DNA from: Actinoplanes sp. TBRC 11911
Lineage (GTDB): Bacteria > Actinomycetota > Actinomycetes > Mycobacteriales > Micromonosporaceae
Assembly: GCF_012933445.1 (NCBI RefSeq)
Contig: NZ_JABBNC010000004.1
Coordinates: 62,001-126,000, forward strand
DNA: 64,000 nt
Direction: 5' to 3'
Position 1 is the stretch's first letter, and each line of letters starts with the position of its first letter. A program made the translations under genes and the position numbers. This document shows, one piece after another, positions 23,774 to 33,369 of the stretch. Below the pieces are notes generated by a model. That model did no database searches, was not told the DNA's origin, and was given only the letters and a program-made list of their open reading frames with translations.

Positions 23774-26701
23774 TTACTGCGTGTACGCCTCGAACTCCGC
23801 CACCCGCACGTTCAGTGCCTGCGGGCTGCCCGTCGCGCAGTCGCTGACGGCGCGCGGATCGGCGTCCTGCTCACCGGCGTAGTCGGGCGCGCCGGTGCAC
23901 TGGTTCGTCAGCACCTCGAGCCGCAGGTGCGTGGCCGTCGTCGGCTTGATGTCGAACGACTTGACCAGCAGCTCGGGGGCCCGCGGCCGCGGCGCGACCG
24001 ACGGGAACGTGTCCTTGGCACTGGTGAACACCGTGCGGAAGTCGGCCGCCGCGGTACACGTGACGGTGGCCGTCGCGGTACACGCCTGCACCCGGAACTG
24101 CCGCAGCGCGGAGAACCGGCTCTGCGTGCCGGCGTCCACGTCACCGGTGACCGGCGGGCGCAGCATCGCGCTCACCTGGACCCGCTTGACCTTCTGCGCA
24201 CCGCCGGCCAGATCGACGGTCACCTGCTTGCCGGCCACCGGCGAGTTGAGCGAGGCCCAGTTCGTGGCCTCGTCGTCGTCGTTGACCCGGACCAGGTTGA
24301 TGCCGTCGCCGGTAGCCACCGCGCCGGCCGCACCCGACGCCACGTTGTGCGGCATCTTGACGGTCAGCAAATGGTCTCTTGTGGACACGAATCGCGGCTT
24401 CACCCGGGCCAGACCGTAGCCGGGCGCCTGCGCGATGAACGAGTACGTGCCGGGGACCAGGCTGACCGTGTCGGGCAACGTGGTCGCCGGGTCGGTGTCC
24501 GCCACCGCCACCGCGCGGGCCTGGTAGTCACCCACGAACAACTTGGCATTCGGCACCGGACGGCCGTGCTCGTCGACCGGCCGGAACTTCAGGGACGCTT
24601 CCGAGGCGTACGGGGAAATGAAGCTCGGTGTGGGGTTGACGTCGCCGGCACCGACGCTGGCCGCACCATCGCCGAGGCCGCGCTTGGCGAAGGCGTTCCA
24701 CAGCAGCGCCTGGTTCGCCCCGCCGAAGCGGATGACGTCGGCCGCGAGCATCGCGTTGCGCGCGTCGACCATGCTGTTGGCACTGTTGGCCATCAGCAGG
24801 AACGAGTCGAACATCAGCTGGATCCAGCGCCGGTTGCCCGGGCACTTGGTCACCGGCGTCCGCCCGTTGGCGCACGACTTCTGCAGCGACGGCGACCCGT
24901 TGCCATACTTCTTGATCATCGCGGCGCGGATGTCGTAGTTCGTCGCCGTCCACACCTCGCCGGACGCGTGCACCTGCAGCCCGACGAAGTCGTAGTCGAT
25001 GCTGCTGTAGTTCAGCGGGCTGCGCGTCATGTTGTAGTTGCGGATGCCGGCGATCGGGTCGCTCGTGACGTACTGCCCGATCGTGAACCCGCGCACACCC
25101 TCCGGCGCGTAGCCGTTCTCTTGCAGATACTCCATGGCGACCTGGTCGGACCAGCTCTCGCTCATGCCCTGCGGGGTGTTGACGCCCATGTCCGGCCCGG
25201 CGATCATGCGGCCGGTGATGGCGTGCGTGTACTCGTGCCCGATCACGGACATGTCGTAGTCGCCGTCCACGCACGGCGCGTAGAAGCTGCCTGCGATGGG
25301 CTGCCACAGGTACATGTTGGTGATCGGCGCGACGCCGTCCTGCGGGGTGATCTGGTTGGCGTTGTCGCGCGCGGCGAAGTCCGGCGGACCGCCGGAGATG
25401 CCACCGGCCTGCGCGTTGCCCTGCTCCGGGTCGTTGCCGAGGCCACCGGGACGCAGGTTCTCGTCCTGCATGTTCCACGTGTTCTCGGTGAAGCCCAGGT
25501 AGTAGGCGAAGTCGTGCATGCGGTTGTGCATCCCGAACAGGTTGGCCCGGGCGGCGTCGATGTCGTTGCGCTGCGCCGAGGTGAAGACGTCCGGGTTGCA
25601 CGACTCGCGGTACCACTGGTTGGTCCACTTGTAGTCGTACTCGCGATCCGGCCGCGGCGTGGCCTTCTCGGTGCCGACCGTGAACGGGTCGTTGGAGTTC
25701 CAGTTGTGCACCGCGAACGCGTTGTTGCCGGACGTCGTGGTCGTCGACGCCTCGGTGGCCGGGTCGACGTCCCAGGCGAGCGGCGAGGCCGGTCCGCCGA
25801 CCACCTCGTCGCAGCCGCGGGTGGGCTGGAAGCACCAGGTGCGCCGGGTGTCCGCGGAGGAGTAGTCGACGCGCGGTGAGTTCGGGAAGACCTCCCACTC
25901 CGGGGTGTCACGGTCGCTGTCCGAGTCGACGATGTCCTCGCGGACGAGGACGCCACCGGTGCGGGCGTCGACATAGCTCGTGTACGCCGCCGGATCGCTC
26001 CCGGTGAGATCGGCACCGAGCGTGACCTGGTACGCGGCGCGGGCGCCCTGGTCCGCGGTGGGCACCGCGACCAGCCGGGTCGACATGATCGTCGCGTTCG
26101 TGATGCCGGCGTCGGCGGCCGCGAGGCGCTGCGCGTCGGCCGGTGTGAGAGTGGCCGGCTCGGGTGCGGCGGCGTCGCGGGCGAGCGACGAGCTCACATA
26201 CCAGACCTTGCCGTCGCGGACACCCACCGACAGCAGGCCGTCCTGGCCGGCCGGCAGGTCACCGAAGCGCTGCCGGAAGATGACGGCGGCGCCCTCGCCG
26301 ATCGGCGCGGTGGTGAGCAGTTCGAGGGCGTCGGCGCCACGCTGGGTGAGGCCGAGGACGTCGCGGTTGGTGTCCACGTACGCACGGGCGGCGGCGACCG
26401 GGTCGGCGGGCAACCCGGTGGCGAGAGGCTGGCTCTCGGCGGTCAGCGAAGCGGGGGTGCCGAAGTCGTTCCAGCGGGCGTCGGCGCCGGCCGCGGCGGC
26501 TCGCTGAGCCGGGGTCGGGGCGAGGCGGCCTCGTCGGTTGTCTCTGGTCTTGTCGTGGTGGTCGTCGCCTTGCGCGGTCGCGGCTGGAGCCTTCGCCGGG
26601 GTGGCCGGTGCGGCGTTGCCCCCGGTTGCGGCGGTCAGCACGAGCGCGGCGGCGAGGACTCCGGTGGTGGTACCCGCCAACGCACGGGATGGGGTGCGCA
26701 C
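23774..26701 (-). CDS. Secreted M36 (fungalysin-like) metallopeptidase
   Basis: 975 residues from GTG 26701, set by AAGGAGG five bases upstream. The Sec signal peptide is about residues 1-30 (LVLTAATGGNAA). A propeptide with FTP/PepSY-like character spans about 65-270. The zinc site HEYTH is at 489-493 with the third ligand Glu in SESWSD (514-519), and the M36-type NMYLWQP and SPLNYSSIDYDFVG regions surround it. The C-terminal 250 residues form beta domains ending in a galactose-binding-like fold. It would digest extracellular protein. The frame continues 633 bases upstream of GTG, without protein-like sequence. Confidence 0.94.
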   Translation of the reverse strand: MRTPSRALAGTTTGVLAAALVLTAATGGNAAPATPAKAPAATAQGDDHHDKTRDNRRGRLAPTPAQRAAAAGADARWNDFGTPASLTAESQPLATGLPADPVAAARAYVDTNRDVLGLTQRGADALELLTTAPIGEGAAVIFRQRFGDLPAGQDGLLSVGVRDGKVWYVSSSLARDAAAPEPATLTPADAQRLAAADAGITNATIMSTRLVAVPTADQGARAAYQVTLGADLTGSDPAAYTSYVDARTGGVLVREDIVDSDSDRDTPEWEVFPNSPRVDYSSADTRRTWCFQPTRGCDEVVGGPASPLAWDVDPATEASTTTTSGNNAFAVHNWNSNDPFTVGTEKATPRPDREYDYKWTNQWYRESCNPDVFTSAQRNDIDAARANLFGMHNRMHDFAYYLGFTENTWNMQDENLRPGGLGNDPEQGNAQAGGISGGPPDFAARDNANQITPQDGVAPITNMYLWQPIAGSFYAPCVDGDYDMSVIGHEYTHAITGRMIAGPDMGVNTPQGMSESWSDQVAMEYLQENGYAPEGVRGFTIGQYVTSDPIAGIRNYNMTRSPLNYSSIDYDFVGLQVHASGEVWTATNYDIRAAMIKKYGNGSPSLQKSCANGRTPVTKCPGNRRWIQLMFDSFLLMANSANSMVDARNAMLAADVIRFGGANQALLWNAFAKRGLGDGAASVGAGDVNPTPSFISPYASEASLKFRPVDEHGRPVPNAKLFVGDYQARAVAVADTDPATTLPDTVSLVPGTYSFIAQAPGYGLARVKPRFVSTRDHLLTVKMPHNVASGAAGAVATGDGINLVRVNDDDEATNWASLNSPVAGKQVTVDLAGGAQKVKRVQVSAMLRPPVTGDVDAGTQSRFSALRQFRVQACTATATVTCTAAADFRTVFTSAKDTFPSVAPRPRAPELLVKSFDIKPTTATHLRLEVLTNQCTGAPDYAGEQDADPRAVSDCATGSPQALNVRVAEFEAYTQ

Positions 26702-26851
26702 GGTCCCTCCTTTATGGAGCGGTGGTTTACCGGTCCCTGGCATCCGACCGCACCCGGAGGCGCCCGCGACATAGGCTGAACATCTAGAAAGATTTAAAAT
26801 TATCGATTCTGTACGGCGTGATATGCCCATGGAGAGGGATAAATCCGCCGC

Positions 26852-27430
26852 GTGGTGCTGGTGGTTACCCGGGTGCCCGACGTTGCGGATGGCGTGGACG
26901 ATGGCTTCGTGGGGTCGATCAAGACGAGGGTCAGCCAGGTCATTTTCGTTGGATTTGTCGTCGGGGGAGCGTTGGCCGTCACGGAGATGTGGCAGGAGGT
27001 AGCCGACCTGCGGGCCAACGGTGTGCACGCGACGGCCCGGGTCGCGGCGTTGACGACCGAATCTCGCCACCGCCACGAGGCGCTGCTGGTCCTGCCCGGC
27101 GGCGAGGAGCTGACGACCGACGTCGGGTTTCCCGGCGGGCTCCCGAGGGTCGGCGACCACATGGATGTCATCTATGACCCGGCGGATCCGACGATCATGG
27201 ACAAGGGTGACAGTGTCCGCTACGCCGGACCGGTGTTCTTCACGCTGCTGGAGGCGGCGGGAATCCTGTTCGTCATCCGGTGGGCGTACAGCAGGATCAC
27301 CCGTCGCCCGCTCGTCCCGGACGGCCTGGCGCACCGCGGCTTCTGGCCCCGCCGGCCCCTGCCGCCGGTGCCGCCCCGATTCGTGCCGGGCGCGGCCCGG
27401 AAGCGCAAACCCTCGCGTCGTCGCCGCTAG
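26852..27430 (+). CDS. DUF3592-type membrane protein
   Basis: 192 residues from GTG 26852. A membrane helix at about 28-45 and a second near 128-145 flank an external beta domain with the DUF3592 pattern GVHATARVAAL...VGDHMDVIYDPADPT. The C-terminus is very basic (RKRKPSRRRR), probably cytoplasmic. Function unknown. Divergent from the M36 peptidase. The dispersed repeat begins at its stop codon. Confidence 0.75.
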   Translation: MVLVVTRVPDVADGVDDGFVGSIKTRVSQVIFVGFVVGGALAVTEMWQEVADLRANGVHATARVAALTTESRHRHEALLVLPGGEELTTDVGFPGGLPRVGDHMDVIYDPADPTIMDKGDSVRYAGPVFFTLLEAAGILFVIRWAYSRITRRPLVPDGLAHRGFWPRRPLPPVPPRFVPGAARKRKPSRRRR

Positions 27431-28130
27431 AGATCTTTCGCGTTAGAGATGGCGTGGGCACGAACAGCGCGATCGATGTGAAGCCGTCTCTTCACTGATC
27501 GGCTTCTGCTGGCGCCGCCCTGCGAGGCCATAATGTGGGATCCGTGTCCGTTGTGCGGGACCGGCGACCACATCGTGGCAGCGCGTCCACAAGGTGAGAT
27601 CCTCGTCCACAATGGAGCGTCGTTTCTCCGCTTTCGCGCCTTTTGTTCGACCGCTTTTCGGGGCATTTCGTGGATGGAGACTTATGGCTCGCATGTGGGC
27701 GTAGGTCTCCAAGGTCTCGAGAAAGTCCAGAATGTGGCCGGGGTCGCCACATAGTGGGATGGATGGATGAGGTCGCGTCGGCCTGGAGACATGGTGCGGC
27801 TCATCGATCACCTCGGCGGCCGATACCGGTGGTGGGCTGCCCGTGGTGGGCTGCCGCGGGTCGCCGATTGCGGGTTGCCCGTCTCCGGTTACCCGGTTAC
27901 CCATTGCCGGTTGTGGGCCGCGCCGTGCCGGTTGCGGTTGTGGGCTGCGCCGTGCCGGTTGCGGATGGGGGCTGCGCCGTGCCGGTTGCGGATGGGGGCT
28001 GCGCCGTGCCGGTTGTGGGTGGTGGTTGCGCCGCGCCGGTTGCGGGTTGCGCGGGGTCTGTTGCCCGACAGCGGAGCATCGACGCGCACGGAATCGAGCT
28101 CCACCACGACCGGCCCGGCAACGACGCGGA
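27428..28130. repeat. Dispersed repeat, copy 1
   Basis: This sequence is shared with 51388-52080 in the same orientation. It begins at the stop codon (CTAGAGATCTTTCGCG here, CTAGAGATTTTCGCG in copy 2). The best-conserved blocks are 27533-27617 (with 51611-51695) and 27685-27825 (with 51769-51905). A weaker match follows at 28077-28105. Both copies lie in convergent intergenic DNA. Many ATGTGG and CCACAT words occur in both orientations. The region also holds its own tandem repeat. No transposase or terminal repeat was found. The 740 gene-free bases here are almost entirely this element. Confidence 0.85.
27907..28050. repeat. 27-bp tandem repeat inside dispersed repeat copy 1
   Basis: Units at 27928, 27955, 27982 and 28009 (each 27 bases, CCGGTTGCGG...GCGCCGTG), preceded by a 21-base short unit at 27907 and followed by a partial one. 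Copy 2 of the dispersed element has a hexamer array at the equivalent place. Confidence 0.9.
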
Positions 28131-28170
28131 TTCGGACCCCGACCCGGAAAGGATGTCTCTGGCGCCCGGT

Positions 28171-30954
28171 TCACCTGCCGATCAGCGTCATCACCGCCGT
28201 CGCCGTCTCGGGATAGGCGCTGAGCAGGGTGGCAGCCGCCTCGCGGTCCCCGCCGGCCAAGGCCGCCGCGTCGGCTGCCGGCCGCGCTGGTGCCGTGGTC
28301 CACTCGCCGGTGTGGCCCAGCAAGGCCGCGACCGCGTTCGTGGCCGCCGGGTGCGCGGCCAGGAACGCCGTCACCGCGGGGCGCGGCGCCGCGGCCGCCA
28401 CCGCCTCGGAAGCCGCGGGCGGTTTGGCCTCCCACGGCGGGGTCCAGCCGTCCAGGCCGGCCAGGGTCGCCGGGAACGTGCGGCCCGCCTCGCGGGTCAG
28501 CAGCGGCACCAGCTCGCCGGCCTGGTCGCGCAACGTGGTGATCAGGGTGGGGAGCCACGGGAGCAAGACGCGGTCGGGGAGGCGGGCGAACGCCTTGGAC
28601 AGCGTCTCGACCACGAACGGGGCCAACCGGGGCACCGGTTCCAGGGCCTGGACGAAGCCGCTCACGTACTGCGGGAACGCCGGCACCACCAGCGGGTTGC
28701 CGAGCAGGTCGTCGAGGCGTACGCGCAAGTCGGACAGTGGCAGGGCGCCGAGCTGGTGCCGTGCCGCCCAGAGCAGGGCGATCTTCGCCGGCGCCTCCGG
28801 ATGGGACTGGCGGATCGCCAGGTCGAGCTGGGTGCGGTCGCAGCCCAGCGACAGTGCCAAACTCTCCATGCCGAACAGGAAGCCCAGCATCGCGCCCACC
28901 TGGCGGACCCCGGTCTCCTCCTCGACGAACGCGGTCGGCAGCAGCGTGCAGTAATGCGCGTAGCCCGCCACGACGAACCGCTCGCACCACGCCGGCAGCA
29001 CCGGCGCCGACGAGCGGTAATACGACAGAAGACGGCGGATGCGGCGCAGCACCAGCGGCGCGTCGTCCACGGTGCGCTCCGCGGCGAGCAGCTCGACCGC
29101 GCGGGCGCCCAGCTCCTCGGTCAGGCGCGGACTCTGCAGGAAGAGCAGCGAATGCTCCACCGCGGTGAGCGCCTTGGCCGCGCTCGCGTCGGGGGCCCAG
29201 GCGTCGCGGCGCAACCGTTGCTCCAGCACCTGTTCGACGGTGACGCCCTCGTAGCCCAGCTCGATCAGCGCACGCTGGTTGCGCCCGAGGTCGAGGTCCC
29301 AGCTTTCCTGGATGTGCTTCTCGCCCAGCCGGCGCGACCCCATGATCGGGCGGACCGTCTGGTCGGGCAGCAGGTAACGCAGCATCCACAGCAGCTGGGA
29401 GCAGGCGGCCAGCTCGGGCTGGGCGGCGAGGTCGAGCAGCGCGCGCTTCATCGTGCGCTGTTCGAGGTTGAGGCCGAGCGGGGCGAGCCGGTCGTACACG
29501 TCGCGGGCCAGCGGCGGCAGCGCGTCGTATCCCACCTGGCCGATCCGGTCGCCGCCGAGCAGGATCTCGCAGAGCCGCCGCACGTCGCGCCGGCCGGGCA
29601 CGGCGTCCTTCTCGATGCAGGTCACCGCGGCGTCCTGGAAGTCGTACGGCGTGGGCCGTGCCCGCCCCCGCATCCCCGCCAGCAGCACCGACGTCTCGAA
29701 GACCGCGATCGCGTCGGCGGTGCTGGCCAGGTATCCGTTGCGGCGGGCCAGCCGGACGATGTCGACGCACCAGCCGCGCAGCTCCTCCTCGTCCAGCCCG
29801 TGCAGCGTGACCGGCCCGGACAGGTAGCCGGAGAGACGGTCGTCCACCGTGGCCGTCGAGCCGGGCGCCGGCACCGGGAGTTTCGCCGGCTTGCCGCCCA
29901 GCCGGAACGGGACGAGCCGCATGCTGGTGAGCGACTTCTGCCAGGTGGCCGTCGCGATCGACACCGAGCCCTGGGCCAGCCCGAACTGGGCCTCGATCGC
30001 CGAGTTGCTGGACGGGATCAGCCCGTACAACCACTTCGTAGCCGTCCGGGGCGTGATGGCGAAGTCCGGCGCGGACGGATCGGAACCGGCCTCGGCCACC
30101 CGGCTCGCGGCGTGGAAGGCCCCGCAGATGTAGAGGCAGTCGGCCCGGTCGGTGCCGGTGGCCGCGAGGTGGGCCCGGATGCGGGTCCACATGTATCGCT
30201 CGCGGTCCTCGTCCGTCGCGTACCGTTCGCTGTCGTGCGGGGCGAGCCGCCGGAACAGGCTCCCGACCAGCACCATGACCTGCCGGTAGGTGTCGTAGTC
30301 GGCCCCGGCGAGCGGCTGCTCGACGTACTGGTCCCACCACTCGGACCAGTGCCGCACCCGGCCGTGGTGCAGCAGGTGCTCCTCCAGCTCGGCGAAGCGG
30401 GGGCGCAGGTCGCCGATCTCCACCCCGACCGCGTCGCCGTGCAGGTCGTCGTCCTCCTCGGGGGCATGTGCCGGGGGAGGGGACAACGGCTGCCACTGGA
30501 ACACGTGGTCGGTGGACCGGTCGACCAGCACCAGCTCGACCCCGGGAGTCCGCAGGGCGTACGCGATGGCCTGGTATTCCGCCGATGCCTCGGTGATCGG
30601 CGCGATGACACTCAGTGGCGCCGACTCCGGTGGGAAGCCGTCCAGCTCGGACGCGAACGCCTGCAACGCCACCGGCAACCGGCAGTTGTGCAGTTCGGCC
30701 AGCAGCGGCGCCATGTCCTCGCAGAGTTCCAGGTAGATCACCTTTGGCTGCTTCTCGCGCAGCCGCCGGGCCATCGCCAGCGCGGACGCCGGCGAGTGGT
30801 GGCAGACCGGGAAGATCTCCAGAGGCTCGCGCAGCGCGTGACCGACGTCGTCGACGATCCCGGCCAGGATCTCGGGCAGCACCGCCGGACCGGAGGCCAG
30901 CGACGAGGCCGCGGAGAGCAGTTGCGCGCGCAGCGCGTCGAACGGTCCGCTCAT
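28171..30954 (-). CDS. DUF5682 family protein (YehM-like)
   Basis: 927 residues. The N-terminal third has IFPVCHHSPASALAMARRL and VIYLELCEDM, then ADCLYICGAFHAASRVAE, which together mark DUF5682, a TraB/erythromycin-esterase-like pocket rich in His and Glu. The rest is helical. E. coli YehM belongs to this family. It is the last gene of a five-gene operon with a VWA protein, a MoxR ATPase and a SWIM-type protein. Its ATG overlaps the MoxR stop (ATGA). The catalytic role is unknown. The MoxR/VWA pair would be expected to remodel or load it. Confidence 0.85.
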   Translation of the reverse strand: MSGPFDALRAQLLSAASSLASGPAVLPEILAGIVDDVGHALREPLEIFPVCHHSPASALAMARRLREKQPKVIYLELCEDMAPLLAELHNCRLPVALQAFASELDGFPPESAPLSVIAPITEASAEYQAIAYALRTPGVELVLVDRSTDHVFQWQPLSPPPAHAPEEDDDLHGDAVGVEIGDLRPRFAELEEHLLHHGRVRHWSEWWDQYVEQPLAGADYDTYRQVMVLVGSLFRRLAPHDSERYATDEDRERYMWTRIRAHLAATGTDRADCLYICGAFHAASRVAEAGSDPSAPDFAITPRTATKWLYGLIPSSNSAIEAQFGLAQGSVSIATATWQKSLTSMRLVPFRLGGKPAKLPVPAPGSTATVDDRLSGYLSGPVTLHGLDEEELRGWCVDIVRLARRNGYLASTADAIAVFETSVLLAGMRGRARPTPYDFQDAAVTCIEKDAVPGRRDVRRLCEILLGGDRIGQVGYDALPPLARDVYDRLAPLGLNLEQRTMKRALLDLAAQPELAACSQLLWMLRYLLPDQTVRPIMGSRRLGEKHIQESWDLDLGRNQRALIELGYEGVTVEQVLEQRLRRDAWAPDASAAKALTAVEHSLLFLQSPRLTEELGARAVELLAAERTVDDAPLVLRRIRRLLSYYRSSAPVLPAWCERFVVAGYAHYCTLLPTAFVEEETGVRQVGAMLGFLFGMESLALSLGCDRTQLDLAIRQSHPEAPAKIALLWAARHQLGALPLSDLRVRLDDLLGNPLVVPAFPQYVSGFVQALEPVPRLAPFVVETLSKAFARLPDRVLLPWLPTLITTLRDQAGELVPLLTREAGRTFPATLAGLDGWTPPWEAKPPAASEAVAAAAPRPAVTAFLAAHPAATNAVAALLGHTGEWTTAPARPAADAAALAGGDREAAATLLSAYPETATAVMTLIGR

Positions 30955-32063
30955 GAGAGGGTCGCGATCGCTTCACGGCCGCCGGTCAGGAAGCCGTCCC
31001 ACTCGCCGCCCTGGTCCTTGCTGCGCGGCTCGACCACGCCGTGCCAATACTTGTTGAGGATCGCGAGGTCTTCCGGGCTGCGCCGGGCCAGCGACCCCAC
31101 CAGCGAGCCGGCCAGCGTCTCGGCCGTCAAGGCCGAGGCACCGAAGAAGTTGCTGTGCAGGATGGCGTCCTCCAGCACCCCGATCTGCTCGGCCGTGGAC
31201 AGCGCCGACTCCAGCTTCTCGTCGTCGCTGGTCGCGGACGCGGCGGCGGCCCGGAGGTCGGCGAAGCTCTGCAACAGCACGTCGAGCAGCGTCGGCGGCA
31301 CATCGAGCTCGATGTTGTGCCGGCGCAGCAGCTCCTCGGTGCGGAACCGGACGATCTCCGCCTCGCTCTTCTTGTTGGTCACCACCGGGATGCGGACGAA
31401 GTTGAAGCGGCGCTTGAGCGCCGACGACAGGTCGTTGACGCCCCGGTCGCGGCTGTTCGCCGTCGCGATGATGGAGAAGCCGGGCTTCGCGAACACGATG
31501 TTGTCGTCGTCGAGCTCGGGGATGGACACGTACTTCTCGGAGAGGATCGAGATCAGCGCGTCCTGCACGTCGCTGGTGGAGCGGGTCAGCTCCTCGAAGC
31601 GGCCGATCACGCCGCCCTCCATCGCGGTCATGATCGGCGACGGGATCATCGACTGCCGGGACTGGCCCTTGGCGATGACCATCGAGACGTTCCACGAGTA
31701 TTTGATGTGGTCCTCGGTGGTGCCGGCGGTGCCCTGCACGACCAGCGTCGAGTTGCGGCTGATCGCGGCCGCGAGCAGCTCGGCCAGCCAGCTCTTGCCG
31801 GTGCCCGGGTCGCCGATCAGCAGCAGGCCGCGGTCCGAGGCGAGCGTGACGATGGCCCGCTCGACGAAGCCGCGGTCGCCGAACCACTTCTGCGGGATCT
31901 CGCGGTCGAGGCCGTCGGTGCGCTCGGAGCCGAGCACGAACAGGCGGACCATGCGTGGGCTGAGCCGCCAGGAGAAGGGTTTCGGGCCGTCGTCGATGGA
32001 CTCCAGCCAGTCCAGCTCGTCGGCGTACTTGACCTCGGCGGGGGCACGCAGCATGTCAGTCAT
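30951..32063 (-). CDS. MoxR-family AAA+ ATPase (YehL-like)
   Basis: 370 residues. Walker A GDPGTGKS (84-91), a sensor-1 region IIATANSRDRGVNDLSSALKRRFNFV with the arginine finger, and the MoxR helical insert IKYSWNVSMVIAKGQ. The frame runs to 32231, but translation should start at ATG 32063, with GGAGAA seven bases upstream. MoxR ATPases act as chaperones with VWA-domain partners. The VWA gene lies directly upstream (16-base gap) and the DUF5682 gene overlaps downstream, matching yehL-P-M gene sets. Confidence 0.93.
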   Translation of the reverse strand: MTDMLRAPAEVKYADELDWLESIDDGPKPFSWRLSPRMVRLFVLGSERTDGLDREIPQKWFGDRGFVERAIVTLASDRGLLLIGDPGTGKSWLAELLAAAISRNSTLVVQGTAGTTEDHIKYSWNVSMVIAKGQSRQSMIPSPIMTAMEGGVIGRFEELTRSTSDVQDALISILSEKYVSIPELDDDNIVFAKPGFSIIATANSRDRGVNDLSSALKRRFNFVRIPVVTNKKSEAEIVRFRTEELLRRHNIELDVPPTLLDVLLQSFADLRAAAASATSDDEKLESALSTAEQIGVLEDAILHSNFFGASALTAETLAGSLVGSLARRSPEDLAILNKYWHGVVEPRSKDQGGEWDGFLTGGREAIATLS

Positions 32064-32079
32064 GGGAAAAGTTCTCCGA

Positions 32080-33369
32080 TCAGGCGAGGAAGTTCTTGAG
32101 CTCGACGACGAGCTTCTGGATGCGGCCGGAGAGCACCGGGGTGCCCAGGTCCTTGAATTTCTGGCGGAACCACGGCTCGACGCTCTGCGTGCCCGAGCTG
32201 TTGACCGAGCCGACCGGGATGAAGCGCACACCGGACCGGTGCACCGCCTCGATCCCCTCGAACAGCGGTTTCGACGCGCCGAACTCGTAGAAGTCGGAGA
32301 TCCACACCAGCACCGTGTTCTTCGGATCGGTGATCTTGGGGCGGGCCATGGCCATCGCGACCGGACCGTTGTTGCCGCCGCCGAGATTCGTGCGCAGCAG
32401 CACCTCGAACGGGTCGTGGACCCACGGCGTCAGATCAACGGCCCTGGTGTCGTACGCGATGAGGTGCACATCAACCTTCGGCAGCCCGGCGAAGATGGAC
32501 GCCAGAATCGTGCAGTTCACCATCGAGTCGACCATCGAACCGGACTGGTCGACCACGACGATCAGCCGCGCGGGCGTGGTCCGCTTCGCGGTCTGCCGGT
32601 AATAGAGCCGGTCGACGTAGAGGCGTTCGTCGTCCGGGTTCCAGTTCGGCAGGTTCTTCCAGATCGTCCGGTCGAGGTCGAGATTGCGGTAGACGCGTTT
32701 CGGCGGGATGGACCGGTCGACGGTGCCGGCGCTCGCCTGCACGACCTGGGTGCGCAGCACCTCGGCCACCTCGTCGACGAACCGGCGGATCAGCGACTTG
32801 GCGTTGGCCAGCGCCACCCCGTCCAGGTTGTTCTTGTCGCGCAGCAACTGCTCGATCAGCGACATGCTGGGTGTGAGCCGGCTGGCAAGCTTGGGATCGG
32901 CGAGGACCTCGCGCAGGTGCATCCGCTTGACGAGGTCGCCCTCGATGCCGGACAGCACCGGGCCGAGCCCGGACCGCTCGCGCCGCACCTCGCCGGGCGC
33001 CCGGCCGAGCGCGCGCTCGAACCACCCGGCGTCGGCCTGCCAGCGCGCGAGCTGCCCCGCGGTGACGCTGCCCGAGCCGGTGCCGAAGACGTTCAGCATC
33101 AGCTTCGACACCAGCGCCGCGCGGCGCACCTCGCCCTCCCGGTCGTCGCCGGCGTGCTCGATGAGCCCGTCGAACTCGGACTCGAGATGCGGGAAGCGCT
33201 GCACCACGTTGTCGACCGAGACGCCGGGATCGAGCAGCGCGGCGGGCAGGCCGAGATCGTCCACGATCGCCACGCTCGCGGACTCCAGCGCGGCCTGCTC
33301 CTCCGGGTCGAACAGCCGGGCCAGCAACCGCCAGTAGAGGACCTGCCGCCGGTTTTCCTCGTCGCTCAT
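32080..33369 (-). CDS. VWA-domain protein, MoxR partner (YehP-like)
   Basis: 429 residues. Residues 1-255 are helical (DEENRRQVLYWRLLARLF at the start). Residues 269-429 are a von Willebrand A domain with an intact MIDAS, VVVDQSGSMVDS (DxSxS at about 274-278), the later Thr in LLRTNLGGG and Asp in WISDFYEF. Such proteins bind a metal and dock onto MoxR rings. ATG 33369 overlaps the upstream stop as ATGA. No signal peptide or membrane helix, so the complex is cytoplasmic. Confidence 0.93.
   Translation of the reverse strand: MSDEENRRQVLYWRLLARLFDPEEQAALESASVAIVDDLGLPAALLDPGVSVDNVVQRFPHLESEFDGLIEHAGDDREGEVRRAALVSKLMLNVFGTGSGSVTAGQLARWQADAGWFERALGRAPGEVRRERSGLGPVLSGIEGDLVKRMHLREVLADPKLASRLTPSMSLIEQLLRDKNNLDGVALANAKSLIRRFVDEVAEVLRTQVVQASAGTVDRSIPPKRVYRNLDLDRTIWKNLPNWNPDDERLYVDRLYYRQTAKRTTPARLIVVVDQSGSMVDSMVNCTILASIFAGLPKVDVHLIAYDTRAVDLTPWVHDPFEVLLRTNLGGGNNGPVAMAMARPKITDPKNTVLVWISDFYEFGASKPLFEGIEAVHRSGVRFIPVGSVNSSGTQSVEPWFRQKFKDLGTPVLSGRIQKLVVELKNFLA

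Noticed and set aside
27590-27620. DnaA-box-like TTGTGGAC words in the dispersed repeat
   Set aside because: The orientation and bases do not match TTGTCCACA, and there is no dnaA/dnaN context for an origin.
27533-27754. A 73-codon plus-strand frame starting MWDPCPLCG, zinc-ribbon-like
   Set aside because: In the second copy of the element the second Cys is replaced and the downstream frame differs, so it is not conserved as a protein.
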